Under the pieces are notes generated by a model that was given only the letters and a program-made list of their open reading frames with translations, was not told where the DNA came from and ran no database searches. Of a DNA stretch of 64,000 nucleotides, positions 1 through 8,561 are shown in pieces. The first letter of the stretch is position 1. Each line of letters starts with the position of its first letter. Source of the DNA: Halorhabdus sp. BNX81 (GTDB lineage Archaea > Halobacteriota > Halobacteria > Halobacteriales > Haloarculaceae); assembly GCF_029229925.1 (NCBI RefSeq), contig NZ_CP107254.1, forward strand, positions 2,764,982 through 2,828,981, read 5' to 3'. A program made the translations under genes and the position numbers.

Positions 1-426
1 CCGGTCACCGAGCCGTCTGTCCGATTTCGAGACCGCGATCGTGACGATCCCGACCAGGTAAACGAAGGGCAACCAGTCGATGAGCCGGAAGAGGTTCCGA
101 AGGAGCGAGCCCAGAAACGACGGCGGTGAGCCGTCCGGTCGCGTCACCGTGATGCTGACGAGGTACTTCCCGACGGTCTTGCCCCACCGCCATTCCAGCA
201 CCGTGTGATAGCAGATCGAGACGGCGAGCCACAGCGCCAGTCCGACGACTGCAGGGCCACCTTCGAGATTCGTCTCGATCCCCTCGCTCGTCGTCTGTAA
301 GTCGCCGCTCACGAAGCCGACCGCGGAGACGACGACCATGAACAGGGCGATCCAGACGATCGAGTCGATCGCCATCGCGACGCCGCGAATGCCGACGCCA
401 CACCGCCGATCAGTATTCGACGTCAT
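1..426 (-). CDS. RDD family membrane protein (3' end outside window)
   Basis: Read on the minus strand from ATG at 426, the frame stays open to the window edge (142 residues seen). The protein starts MTSNTDRRCGVGIRG and has three hydrophobic stretches: one just after an Arg/Asp pair near residue 20, one with the typical WxWGKTxGKYL motif near residue 85, and one near residue 120. This is the pattern of the RDD family, small integral membrane proteins with conserved Arg-Asp-Asp residues; some members act in Na+/H+ exchange but most have no known job. An overlapping arginine-rich frame on the same strand is a shadow. The C-terminus is missing because the window begins here. Confidence 0.75.
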   Translation of the reverse strand, partial: MTSNTDRRCGVGIRGVAMAIDSIVWIALFMVVVSAVGFVSGDLQTTSEGIETNLEGGPAVVGLALWLAVSICYHTVLEWRWGKTVGKYLVSITVTRPDGSPPSFLGSLLRNLFRLIDWLPFVYLVGIVTIAVSKSDRRLGDR

Positions 427-530
427 TCCTATGTACCGCTGTCTCGGCGGAACGGAAAGACCCGATCTGTGCGTTTCCCCCGGTGAAACACGCCGCCCCG
501 GGTTTTGTTCTCTCCCCCATTGGTAGTGGT

Positions 531-1217
531 ATGGAACCGATCGAAACATCCCCACGAGACGTTGAAACGACTGCCACGACGCGGTCACCCCCTGCTTTCG
601 ACCGCCCGCTCGACTGGGCGATCGGCGGGGTGCTGGCCGTCCTCGGGTTCCTGATCGCCCTCGGCGGCGGGATCCTGTACGCCGCCGTCGATCGCCCCGA
701 GATCGCGACACTGATTCAGGAAAGCGAGTTCCGCTCGGACGGCTTCACCGAGGGGGAGGCGATCGACGCGGTGGTGGCACTCGCCGAGTGGGGCGGTATC
801 GGCCTCGTCGCGACCGGCGTCTCGATCGTGCTCATCGGCGTCGCCGTCGTGGTGGCCCACGGCCGGGCCCGACGCCACGGCCGGGGCACCCCGCGGTGGA
901 TCCTCGGCGTGGTCGGCGCGATCATCAACACCGTCCTCAGCTTCGTCCCGCTCTCGCCGCTGCTGGGCGGCGCGGCCGCGAGTCACCTCTCGACCGATCG
1001 CGAGGCGAGCGGCGTCGCAGCCGGGGCCTTCGCCGGCCTGTTCACGATCGTTCCGGCACTCGTCACCCTCGCGTTCGTCGGCGTCGGGCTGTTCACGGGC
1101 CTCCCCGAAGCGACCGCGGGGGCCGCCGTCGCAGCACTCGTGATCGGCGTCCTCCTCACCATCGTGTATGTCGTCGGGCTGAGTGCCCTGGGCGGGTACA
1201 TCGGGCATCGATTGTAG
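531..1217 (+). CDS. haloarchaeal four-to-five-helix membrane protein (DUF5518-like)
   Basis: A 228-residue protein if started at the ATG at 531. An upstream in-frame ATG at 483 would add 16 residues without similarity to a normal N-terminus. After a polar N-terminal tail there are hydrophobic segments near residues 25-50, 80-105, 120-150, 165-190 and 195-225, with an Arg/His-rich cytoplasmic loop (ARRHGRG) between. The Gly/Ala-rich C-terminal half resembles DUF5518-type haloarchaeal membrane proteins; that family name is from memory. Function is unknown. It ends 63 nt before the regulator at 1281 and may be cotranscribed with it. Confidence 0.6.
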   Translation: MEPIETSPRDVETTATTRSPPAFDRPLDWAIGGVLAVLGFLIALGGGILYAAVDRPEIATLIQESEFRSDGFTEGEAIDAVVALAEWGGIGLVATGVSIVLIGVAVVVAHGRARRHGRGTPRWILGVVGAIINTVLSFVPLSPLLGGAAASHLSTDREASGVAAGAFAGLFTIVPALVTLAFVGVGLFTGLPEATAGAAVAALVIGVLLTIVYVVGLSALGGYIGHRL

Positions 1218-1280
1218 TCGACAGCGTCGGATCGCCGGGGGGAACACCCTTAACAGCCCGCCACACGGTGATGGAACACG

Positions 1281-2852
1281 ATGGACACCGGGTTCGAGCA
1301 CGCACCGATCGGAATCCTCGAAGTGAGTCCGGACGGCGTCGTTCGGGACGGCAACGACGCTGCGGCGTCCATGCTCGCGGTGGACGCGGCCGCCAGTGCC
1401 GGCGAGCCGATCGATACCGTCTTTCCGGCATCCGTCGAGGGGCGCGTCCCTCAGGCGTTCGAGACGCCACCGGACGCGGAGCTGTCCTTCGTGGAATACT
1501 ACCCGGAACTGGATCAGTGGCTCGCGGTCGATCTCGTCCCCGGTGACGACGCCGTCTACGTCTACCTCCGGGACGAGACCGACGGCCGCCGACGCGAGCA
1601 GCGACTCGACTCGCTACGATCGGACCTCCGCCGGCTGACGATCGGAAACGAACTCATCGCGGACATGCTGGGCGACCTCGTCGGGGCCTCGACGCGCGAG
1701 GAGATCGCCGAGACCATCTGCCGGCGGCTGGGCGGGACCGACATCTACGCGTTCGCCTGGGTCGGCGAGCGCGCGGTCGGATCCGGGGAAATCGTGCTGC
1801 AGGCCGCCGCTGGGACGACCGGCCGCACGCTCGAACAGCTCAAGACGGCACTCGACGGCGACGCGGATATCCCCGAACTGCGTACGATCGAACGGGGCGC
1901 ACCGACGATCGTCGGGTCACTCGGCGAGGACAAGTCCGTCCCCGAAGACATTCGTCGAGCGGCGTTCGCCGACGGGTTGGGATCGCTGCTCGCGGTGCCG
2001 CTGACGTACGGATCGAGCGTCTACGGCGTCGTCGGTATCTACGCGGCCGAACGCAACGCCTTCTCCGAACGCGAACGCGAGAGTTTCGGGACCGTCGGGG
2101 AGATGGCCGGGTTCGCCATCAACGCGACCCGCAACCGGTCGTTGCTCTCGTCCGAACGGGTCGTCGAACTCACGTTCCGGTTGGCAGATCCCGCCGCGCC
2201 ACTCGTCGCCACGGCCACCGAGACCGACGCCCGGATCGACGTGACAGGCGTGCTCGCGCAGGGCGAGGAGCTTCGCTGTTACGTCGACGCCGAGACCGAG
2301 CGGTCCCCGGACGAAATCGGCGCGGTGCTGGCGGACCACGAGTCGGTGATCGAGACGCGAACCGTCGCCGAGTACGACGGCGGGGGCTCGATCGAAGTCG
2401 TTCAGCGCGCCGAGACGCCGCTCGGGCAACTCCTCAGTCAGGGCGGCACAGTCCAGTCGGCCACGTTCGGCCCGGACGGCGATCGGGTCGTCGTCGACCT
2501 CCCACCGTCGGAAGACGTCCGCCGGATCGCCGACGCGATCACCCGCCGCTACGATGCCGCTGTGATCGCAAAACGGGAACGCCGACGGGACGAACGGACG
2601 ACCGGGGAAGTCCGGGACAGCGTGACCGACAGGCTGACCGACCGGCAGGAAGAGGCCCTTCGGACGGCGTTCTTTGCGAATTACTTCGAATCACCACGCG
2701 GCAGTTCCGCCGAGGAAGTCGCCGATGCCCTCGGGATCACCGGGCCGACGCTGTTGCATCACCTCCGGGCCGGACAGCGCAAGCTCCTGGCGGACGTGTT
2801 CGAGGCGACCGATCGACGGCCCGACGTGGACCGGTCAGCGACTGACGGCTGA
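1281..2852 (+). CDS. Bat-type transcriptional regulator (PAS-GAF-bacterioopsin activator-HTH_10)
   Basis: The 523-residue protein has the layout of the haloarchaeal bacterioopsin-activator family. An N-terminal PAS-like domain (about 1-100, starting FEHAPIGILEVSPDG) is followed by a GAF domain (about 120-285, with GSLLAVPLTYGSSVYGVVGIYA), a Bat-type domain (about 295-430) and a C-terminal HTH_10 DNA-binding domain (about 450-505, with LTDRQEEALRTAFFANYFESP and GITGPTLLHHLRAGQRKLL). Such proteins are thought to sense redox, light or small ligands and switch transcription; the target here cannot be read from sequence. There is no kinase or receiver domain, so it looks like a one-component regulator. 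Confidence 0.85.
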   Translation: MDTGFEHAPIGILEVSPDGVVRDGNDAAASMLAVDAAASAGEPIDTVFPASVEGRVPQAFETPPDAELSFVEYYPELDQWLAVDLVPGDDAVYVYLRDETDGRRREQRLDSLRSDLRRLTIGNELIADMLGDLVGASTREEIAETICRRLGGTDIYAFAWVGERAVGSGEIVLQAAAGTTGRTLEQLKTALDGDADIPELRTIERGAPTIVGSLGEDKSVPEDIRRAAFADGLGSLLAVPLTYGSSVYGVVGIYAAERNAFSERERESFGTVGEMAGFAINATRNRSLLSSERVVELTFRLADPAAPLVATATETDARIDVTGVLAQGEELRCYVDAETERSPDEIGAVLADHESVIETRTVAEYDGGGSIEVVQRAETPLGQLLSQGGTVQSATFGPDGDRVVVDLPPSEDVRRIADAITRRYDAAVIAKRERRRDERTTGEVRDSVTDRLTDRQEEALRTAFFANYFESPRGSSAEEVADALGITGPTLLHHLRAGQRKLLADVFEATDRRPDVDRSATDG

Positions 2853-2876
2853 CGGCCGAGCGACTCGGACGGAATT

Positions 2877-3533
2877 TCAGGCGTGTTCTTCGTAGGGCTG
2901 GACGACGACGAACCCGCCGGGATCGGTGAACTCCATCTGGAACCGTTCGCCGGACTCCTGGCCGATCATGTCCGAGAGGTTGGTGTTGACCTCGACCTCG
3001 GGCGCGGTCGCGCTCCAGGCAACTGTCGCACCCGGATCGGTCGTGACGGGCGGTTCCATCACGACCGGATCGCCGTGGGTGGTCAGCGCGACGTGACCGG
3101 GGCCTTCGAGTGCGACGTTGGTGAACCCGCCGGCAAAGGCTCCGGCGAGGCTGTCGATCTCGGTAATCTCGTAGGACAGTCCCGACTCGAAGGCGAGGAT
3201 GTCCTCGCCGTTGACGGTGAGTGATTCGCCGTCGTCCAGTCGGAGGATCTGGATTTCCTTCCGCTGATCGGCGAGATAGAGGTGGCCCGATCCCTCGACG
3301 CGCATGATCGGCGTCCCCTCGCCGGTCGCGGCTTCCTTGATGAAGCCGGTGATCCCGCCTTCCGGAGTCGCCTGGCCGGTGAAGGTGAGGTCCCCGGTAT
3401 ACGCGACCATCGAGCCGGCTTTCGCCAGCAGCGACCCTGCAACGGCCACGTCGAGCGTGTATTTGTTCTCCAGGTCGAACGTCTCCTCGGTCTCTGTCGG
3501 TGCGTGTTCGGCGGTAAATTCGTCTACGTTCAT
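2877..3533 (-). CDS. AIM24 family protein
   Basis: 218 residues from the ATG at 3533 (MNVDEFTAEHAPTE); an in-frame start 54 nt further upstream would add an Arg/Leu-rich segment not expected in the family. The body is a repeated beta-strand protein with short Gly-rich turns such as VAVAGSLLAKAGSMVAYTG and MRVEGSGHLYLADQ, typical of AIM24/TerD-like DUF124 proteins. Those form trimers of double beta-rolls; the yeast member is mitochondrial but prokaryotic roles are unclear. No membrane segments. It is convergent with the Bat-type regulator and stands alone. Confidence 0.8.
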   Translation of the reverse strand: MNVDEFTAEHAPTETEETFDLENKYTLDVAVAGSLLAKAGSMVAYTGDLTFTGQATPEGGITGFIKEAATGEGTPIMRVEGSGHLYLADQRKEIQILRLDDGESLTVNGEDILAFESGLSYEITEIDSLAGAFAGGFTNVALEGPGHVALTTHGDPVVMEPPVTTDPGATVAWSATAPEVEVNTNLSDMIGQESGERFQMEFTDPGGFVVVQPYEEHA

Positions 3534-3633
3534 CGTTTCACAGAGCCGTGTGAACAGACTCCGGGTTCGAATCAGTTCGCCGAACAAAAGAACCGGTAGA
3601 CCGTGTTTCCGAGCGGGAAACCCGACTCGGCGA

Positions 3634-4632
3634 TCAACCGGTGTCGAGACCCGTGATCTCGAAGCGAGCGCCCCCGCTCGCGGAATCGGTGGCCGCGACC
3701 GACCAGCCGTGGTGGTCGGCGATCCGGGCGACGATCGACAGCCCGAGTCCGGTCCCGTGATCGTCGGTGCTGAATCCAGGCTCGAAAACGCGCTCGCGTC
3801 GCCCCGGCGGAATGCCGCGACCGTCGTCGGCGACGTAGAACCCGGGAGCGTCAGCGAGCGGCCCGACAGTGACCGTCACGTCGGTCCCGCCGTGCTCGAT
3901 CGAATTTCGGAAGAGGTTCTCGAAGAGCCGTCCCAGGCGGTCGGGATCGGCGACGACCGTGGGCAGCGATTTCTCGACGACGATGTCGGCGTCGTCGGTC
4001 TCGACAGTCGCCCACGCCCGCTCGGCGGCGGCCGAGATATCGACTCGTCCATCCGGCTGGACGACGTCGGCCCCCCTGGCCAGCGTCAGCACGTCCCCGA
4101 CGATCCGTTCCATCCGGTCGTGGGCGTCAGCGACGTGTTCGAAGTGCTCGACCTCGCCGGTTTCCCGAGCCGCGCGCAAGCGGGCTTTGGCGACATCCAG
4201 CGGGTTGCGAAGGTCGTGGCTGATCACACTTGCCACGTGGTCCAGCCTGATCTCGTCGGCCGCCCGGGCGATCCCCGTCGGCACAGGAGTAAAGAGGAGG
4301 ACCCCGCCGGCGTTTCCGTCCGTGGGGACGACCCGCAGGAGATATCGGTCATGCGACGCCGCCCCCGACTCGGACGGCTGCGTGCCCGTTTCGACGGTGA
4401 ACTGATCGGCGGCCGTCCCGACGACAGCCGGCTCGTCAGGCCCCTGGACGATCGACAGCCCGACCGTCTCGAACAGCGAGGCCACCGGTTCGCCCGCATC
4501 CACGGGCCCGAAGGTTGTCTCGAAGGCTTCGTTGACCGTTTCGACGACCGGGGTTCCGTCTTCGATCCCGTAGTGACAGACCGGGTCGGGCCATTGCTCG
4601 GCGTCGACGATGCTCGTGGGGTTGTCGGTCAT
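3634..4632 (-). CDS. sensor histidine kinase, soluble
   Basis: 332 residues with a PAS-like N-terminal sensor (about 1-125, no membrane segment), a HisKA dimerisation domain with the phospho-acceptor in VISHDLRNPL (His139), and a HATPase domain with N-box LFENLFRNSIEHG, G1 box VADDGRGIP and G2 box GTGLGLSIV. All catalytic boxes look intact, so it should autophosphorylate. No response regulator is adjacent, which is common in haloarchaea. The input is probably cytoplasmic, through the PAS-like domain. Confidence 0.9.
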   Translation of the reverse strand: MTDNPTSIVDAEQWPDPVCHYGIEDGTPVVETVNEAFETTFGPVDAGEPVASLFETVGLSIVQGPDEPAVVGTAADQFTVETGTQPSESGAASHDRYLLRVVPTDGNAGGVLLFTPVPTGIARAADEIRLDHVASVISHDLRNPLDVAKARLRAARETGEVEHFEHVADAHDRMERIVGDVLTLARGADVVQPDGRVDISAAAERAWATVETDDADIVVEKSLPTVVADPDRLGRLFENLFRNSIEHGGTDVTVTVGPLADAPGFYVADDGRGIPPGRRERVFEPGFSTDDHGTGLGLSIVARIADHHGWSVAATDSASGGARFEITGLDTG

Positions 4633-4844
4633 GTCTCGCGTGGTGCTGTGTCCGGCCCCTGTAGCGCTCCGATCGAGAACGGTCTTGCGGACGTCATTTG
4701 TGCGATGGCGGTGATCACCGTTCGTCCCGGTCGCCTAAAGCCCTGGAGGCTAGTTATACAGACGCCACCGACGGGGACGGCCACGGTACCGACTCAGTAT
4801 CCCTAGCCTGGGAACTCAGGGGAGTACAGCACGACTATCCGGCC

Positions 4845-5231
4845 ATGAAGGGACGCCGCTCAACGCCGAACGGAACTCCCTCACCCAACGGCGCTGTCGA
4901 TCGTGGAGACGAACCCCGACCGGACACAGTCCCAAGCGGGACGATACTCGCCCTGCTCGGGGATACGTACGCTCGCCGGCTTCTGTCACTGGTAGTCGAG
5001 CAACCCCGGACGGGCCGGGAGCTCAGTGCGGCGACTGACATGTCCAGGCCGACGATATACAGACGGCTCGAACGCTTAGCCGAGCACGGGCTCGTCCGGA
5101 CGGAGCTGGAGTTCGATCCAGACGGCCACCACCGAAAGCGGTTCCACGCCACCGTCAGCGAGTTCGACTTCGACCTCGGCTCCGACGGGATCGACGTGCA
5201 TCCGCGAACTCCGGACGACGAACGGTCCTGA
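4845..5231 (+). CDS. winged-helix transcriptional regulator
   Basis: 128 residues from the ATG at 4845 (MKGRRSTPNG); the frame is open upstream but that part lacks coding character. The centre (about residues 30-100) is an ArsR-like winged helix: ILALLGDTYARRLLSLV, then the recognition-helix segment ATDMSRPTIYRRLERLAEHG and a wing with ELEFDPDGHHRKRF. Such small haloarchaeal proteins are DNA-binding repressors or activators. The kinase gene next door reads the other way, so the two share a 210-nt divergent control region that contains AT-rich stretches near 4750. Confidence 0.75.
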   Translation: MKGRRSTPNGTPSPNGAVDRGDEPRPDTVPSGTILALLGDTYARRLLSLVVEQPRTGRELSAATDMSRPTIYRRLERLAEHGLVRTELEFDPDGHHRKRFHATVSEFDFDLGSDGIDVHPRTPDDERS

Positions 5232-5255
5232 CAGCGCCGCTGACGGCGCGTCCGC

Positions 5256-6425
5256 TCACCCGCAGTCGATCGATTCGCCGACGGCGCGGACCGTCTCTCT
5301 CGGGGCGTCGCCAAAGACCGTATAGCGATATCCGTCACAGGACCAGATCAGCGACGTGCCGCTTTCGAACGACTGGATCACTGCCTCCTGTCCGTTGATG
5401 TCGAGGCGATCGCCCTCGGGGAGAGTACCACTGTCGCCTCTCGGTTCGGACTTCGTCACCCGGAGGGTCGCCGACCCGTTCGTATACTGGAGTGACGTGC
5501 GGACCGTGCCGTTGTCGTCGAAATATCGCGCGGAATCGAACTCCAGGGGTTCGGGCACGTCCGGATCGGGAATCGCCATCTCGCTTGCGGCAGCCAGTTC
5601 ACCGCTGGTCCCGAAAGTCCGGCTGACGATCTTCCGTTCGGTGACCGTCACGTTCGCCGGCGGATCGAACGTGAACGTGCCGGCCGGGATCGCGGGATTG
5701 AACGTCACGTTCCGGTAGGTCGTCCTCACGGTCCGTCGCTCCGTATCGACGACGATCGTCGAGTTCCACTGGAGCGGATAGTACCACTCCTGGTCGATCC
5801 ACAGCGTGATATTGGCCGTGTTGACGTCCGCCTGTGGGACGGCTTCCACGACGTACGCCTCGCGACCGGCGACTGTCCCGGTCCCTCGGTAGTGCAGCGA
5901 GGCGTTTTCGAAACTCTCGACCTGTCCAGTGAACGGCTGTGGGCCGCCGCTTCCGGCAGCGGGTAAAACGAGTGGATCGAGTGCCGCTTCCCGCTCGGAC
6001 TCGTCCGCCGGTGCGTTCAATCGCCCGAAGATCGACCGCATCGCTCGCGAAATGCTGGTGGTTGACTGCTGGTCCCCCTCGACCCGTCGCGTCCGCTGGA
6101 CGGTGTTCGCGGCTCGGTCGTATCGCCACGTCACGGAGTCGTTTGCGACGACGAGTGACCGCGTTTCACCGGTCTGTGTCGTCGATCGACGCCGGTCGGT
6201 TCCGACCTCGAACACGGTCTGCCGGGCCGTGATTCGTGTCCCGTCCAGTGTGGACACGACCGTCGCATTCACTGCGTCAAGATCGGCGAGCGACCCCTCG
6301 ACCGCCTCCGCCGTCGGCAGGTCCGACTGCTGGCTCCCCACTCCTGCACAGCCTGTGAGGACCGCGAGGATCGCGATCGACACCAGGAGGAGCGGTCGAA
6401 GCCGGGAGGTGGAGGGCGTCTGCAT
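5256..6425 (-). CDS. secreted lipoprotein with LolA-like fold
   Basis: 389 residues from the ATG at 6425. The N-terminus has a hydrophobic signal and a lipobox (VLTGC) at about residue 24, so the protein is probably anchored to the outside of the membrane by a lipid on that cysteine. The body has the alternating pattern of outer-membrane-lipoprotein-sorting-like proteins (LolA/COG2834): FEVGTDRRRS, then VVEAVPQADVNTANITLWID, LQWNSTIVVDTERRTVRTTY and VTFNPAIPAGTFTFDPP. In haloarchaea this fold is common and its cargo is unknown. Convergent with the HTH gene; divergent from the nuclease lipoprotein gene. Confidence 0.75.
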   Translation of the reverse strand: MQTPSTSRLRPLLLVSIAILAVLTGCAGVGSQQSDLPTAEAVEGSLADLDAVNATVVSTLDGTRITARQTVFEVGTDRRRSTTQTGETRSLVVANDSVTWRYDRAANTVQRTRRVEGDQQSTTSISRAMRSIFGRLNAPADESEREAALDPLVLPAAGSGGPQPFTGQVESFENASLHYRGTGTVAGREAYVVEAVPQADVNTANITLWIDQEWYYPLQWNSTIVVDTERRTVRTTYRNVTFNPAIPAGTFTFDPPANVTVTERKIVSRTFGTSGELAAASEMAIPDPDVPEPLEFDSARYFDDNGTVRTSLQYTNGSATLRVTKSEPRGDSGTLPEGDRLDINGQEAVIQSFESGTSLIWSCDGYRYTVFGDAPRETVRAVGESIDCG

Positions 6426-6553
6426 GTGACACAGTACGTATAGATCCCGAAAAACCTGATGGAGGTCGCTCAGATCGCACACGGTGTAAGCGATCCCCGA
6501 ACAGTGTGTACCGGAGCCCGAAGGTTCGTGTCCCCGGCACACATGATATCTGT

Positions 6554-7171
6554 ATGGAAGGACCCCGCGTGGTTGTCGTGATCGCCGTCCTGCTGGCCGG
6601 CTGTACGCTACCGGGCATCCAGCCGGACGCCGGGACGGCCACATCACCAGAAACCGGTGGCACCGCCGCGGAAACGCCGGCGACGGGGACGCCAGTACTC
6701 CCGGCGGAGGAGACCTGGACGGTGACGGTCGTCGAGGTGATCGACGGCGACACGATGGACGTCCGGTTCGCGAATGGGTCCACCGAGCGGGTCCGGTTGC
6801 TCGGCGTGGACACGCCCGAACCCTACGCGGAAGTGGCTCCCGCTGAGTGGGACGGCGTTCCCGATACAGAGGGCGGGCGTGCGTGGCTTCGCGGCTGGGC
6901 TGACAACGCCACGGCGTTCGCCGAGCGGCGACTGGCCGGCGAGGACGTCCGGATCGTCACCGACGAGGTGGCGGGTAGCCGTGGGGGATACGGCCGACTG
7001 CTCGTCTACGTAGTGGTCGACGGCGAGGTGTTCGGCGAGCAGTTACTCGAGAAGGGCTACGCGCGGCTGTACGAGACCGAGTTCGGGCTGTACGATCGGT
7101 TCGCCGCGGCCGAGGTGCGGGCACAGACGGCCGAAAGTGGCGTCTGGGGGTTCAGCGACAGGTCACGGTAG
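6554..7171 (+). CDS. thermonuclease-family (SNase) lipoprotein
   Basis: 205 residues from the ATG at 6554. A signal peptide with lipobox (LLAGC, Cys16) and a Thr/Pro/Glu-rich linker lead into a staphylococcal-nuclease domain. Key signatures are VVEVIDGDTMDVRFANG, ERVRLLGVDTPEP (the Arg and Asp of the active site) and GGYGRLLVYVVVDGEVFGEQLLEKGYA. It should cut extracellular DNA in a Ca2+-dependent way, for scavenging phosphate or nucleotides. It starts 129 nt from the divergent LolA-like gene. Confidence 0.88.
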   Translation: MEGPRVVVVIAVLLAGCTLPGIQPDAGTATSPETGGTAAETPATGTPVLPAEETWTVTVVEVIDGDTMDVRFANGSTERVRLLGVDTPEPYAEVAPAEWDGVPDTEGGRAWLRGWADNATAFAERRLAGEDVRIVTDEVAGSRGGYGRLLVYVVVDGEVFGEQLLEKGYARLYETEFGLYDRFAAAEVRAQTAESGVWGFSDRSR

Positions 7172-7255
7172 CCCGAGGCGATCGTTCCGAGCAGCCCGCG
7201 CCGGACGGCCAACCATGTCCGTGGGTTTATATACCAGAGTCAAACCAGGGCAGGC

Positions 7256-7831
7256 ATGACCAAGTCGTACGACATCGAGGGCATCGAGTTGACCGACGAC
7301 CGCTACACCGTCGTCCAGTCGCTGATTCGCAACAAGTACCGGGCCGAGGACGAGCAGGGGAACGTCGTGCTTCGGGGCAAACAGAAGCTGTTCAAGCTGA
7401 AAGAGAAGTTCCCGTTCGTCGACGCCGACGGCGAGGAGGTCTTCACCGTCACGGCGGGCGGGATCCTCGACGTCGCCGGCGACTACGTCCTCAGCGACGC
7501 CCGGACCGGCGAGGACATCGTGATCCTCGACAACGACTACTCGATCTTCCAGGACACGTGGAAGATCCGGGACGCCCGGACGGAGGCCAAACTCGCGGAG
7601 ATCAACTCCCGGGGCGCGATGGTGACGCTGGCGCGAGCGTACGTCCCCTTCGGTGGCTGGATTCCACACAAATACGAGATCACGGACCTCGACGGCGACC
7701 ACGTCGGGCGGATCGACGGCGAACTCTCGCTGAAAGACCGCTACGACATCGTCATCGACGATACGAGCGACGTCCCGAAAGAGCCGATCGTGGCCGCCGC
7801 GATGGTCGTCGACGCGATCCAGGGCCACTGA
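7256..7831 (+). CDS. LURP-one-related family protein
   Basis: 191 residues, a 12-strand beta-barrel family related to plant LURP-one and to the scramblase/Tubby fold. Recognisable parts are RYTVVQSLIRNKYRAEDEQG, LRGKQKLFKLKEKFPF, the middle segment SIFQDTWKIRDA and the C-terminal HVGRIDGELSLKDRYDIVI. A TATA-like sequence (GTTTATATA) lies about 28 nt before the ATG, consistent with a leaderless transcript. The molecular role in archaea is unknown. Confidence 0.85.
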   Translation: MTKSYDIEGIELTDDRYTVVQSLIRNKYRAEDEQGNVVLRGKQKLFKLKEKFPFVDADGEEVFTVTAGGILDVAGDYVLSDARTGEDIVILDNDYSIFQDTWKIRDARTEAKLAEINSRGAMVTLARAYVPFGGWIPHKYEITDLDGDHVGRIDGELSLKDRYDIVIDDTSDVPKEPIVAAAMVVDAIQGH

Positions 7832-7907
7832 CGAGACTCACAGCGACACCGTTGCTCGGCCACCCACGAACCGCCACGGCTTTGTCTCGCCTGGCGAACG
7901 TCGAAGT

Positions 7908-8549
7908 ATGACTGCAGTCCTCTGTGACATGGACGGCGTGATCGTCAGTTCCGAGGCCCACTGGAAGCGCCACGAGAGCGAGGACATCTACCCGGCGACG
8001 GTCCCCGATCAGGAGGTCCCGCCAGAGGAGACCACGGGCATGTACTACCGCGAGATCTACGACTATCTGGACGACAATTACGGCGCGGCGATCTCTCGCG
8101 AGGAATTTCTCGAACTCTTCGAGGAAGCGGGTCGGCAGATCTACGGCGAGGAGGCAGAGATCGTCGCGGGTGTCCCCGAACTGCTCCGGGACGTTCGCGC
8201 CGACGGGCACGGCGTCTCGCTGGTGACCTCCTCGCCACATCACTGGATCGATGTCGTGCTCGACCGGTTCGACCTCGAAGACGATTTCGACGCGATCGTC
8301 AGCGCGGCCGACGTCGAGGCGGGCAAGCCCGCCCCGGATGTCTACGAGCGAGCGGCCGAGCTTGCCGGCGAGGATCCCACGGACTGTATTGCGATCGAGG
8401 ACTCGACGAACGGGGCGTCGGCAGCCAAAGCGGCGGGCGCGTTCACGATCGGCTTCACCGGCGTCCACAACGACATCGACCGCTCGATTCCGGACGTCGT
8501 CGCCGAGGACGTCGCGGAGTTGCGGGAGCGCCTGCTCGAACGATTGTAA
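7908..8549 (+). CDS. HAD-superfamily phosphatase (beta-phosphoglucomutase-like)
   Basis: 213 residues. HAD motif I is CDMDGVIV (nucleophile and acid Asp), motif II lies in LVTSSPHH, motif III is the Lys in ADVEAGKPAPDVY, and motif IV is IAIEDSTNGASAAKAAG. The helical cap between motifs I and II (about residues 20-85) places it in subclass I, near beta-phosphoglucomutase and phosphoglycolate phosphatase. It probably dephosphorylates a small sugar phosphate. Substrate cannot be read from sequence. Confidence 0.85.
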   Translation: MTAVLCDMDGVIVSSEAHWKRHESEDIYPATVPDQEVPPEETTGMYYREIYDYLDDNYGAAISREEFLELFEEAGRQIYGEEAEIVAGVPELLRDVRADGHGVSLVTSSPHHWIDVVLDRFDLEDDFDAIVSAADVEAGKPAPDVYERAAELAGEDPTDCIAIEDSTNGASAAKAAGAFTIGFTGVHNDIDRSIPDVVAEDVAELRERLLERL

Positions 8550-8561
8550 GCACCGACCGTC

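Noticed and set aside
585..1301. Long minus-strand open frame opposite the 531 membrane protein and the regulator start
   Set aside because: Arg/Asp/Gly-rich translation without domains; typical shadow of a high-GC gene on the other strand.
3555..3600. GGGTTCGAATC resembling a tRNA T-arm
   Set aside because: No acceptor, D or anticodon arms can be formed around it.
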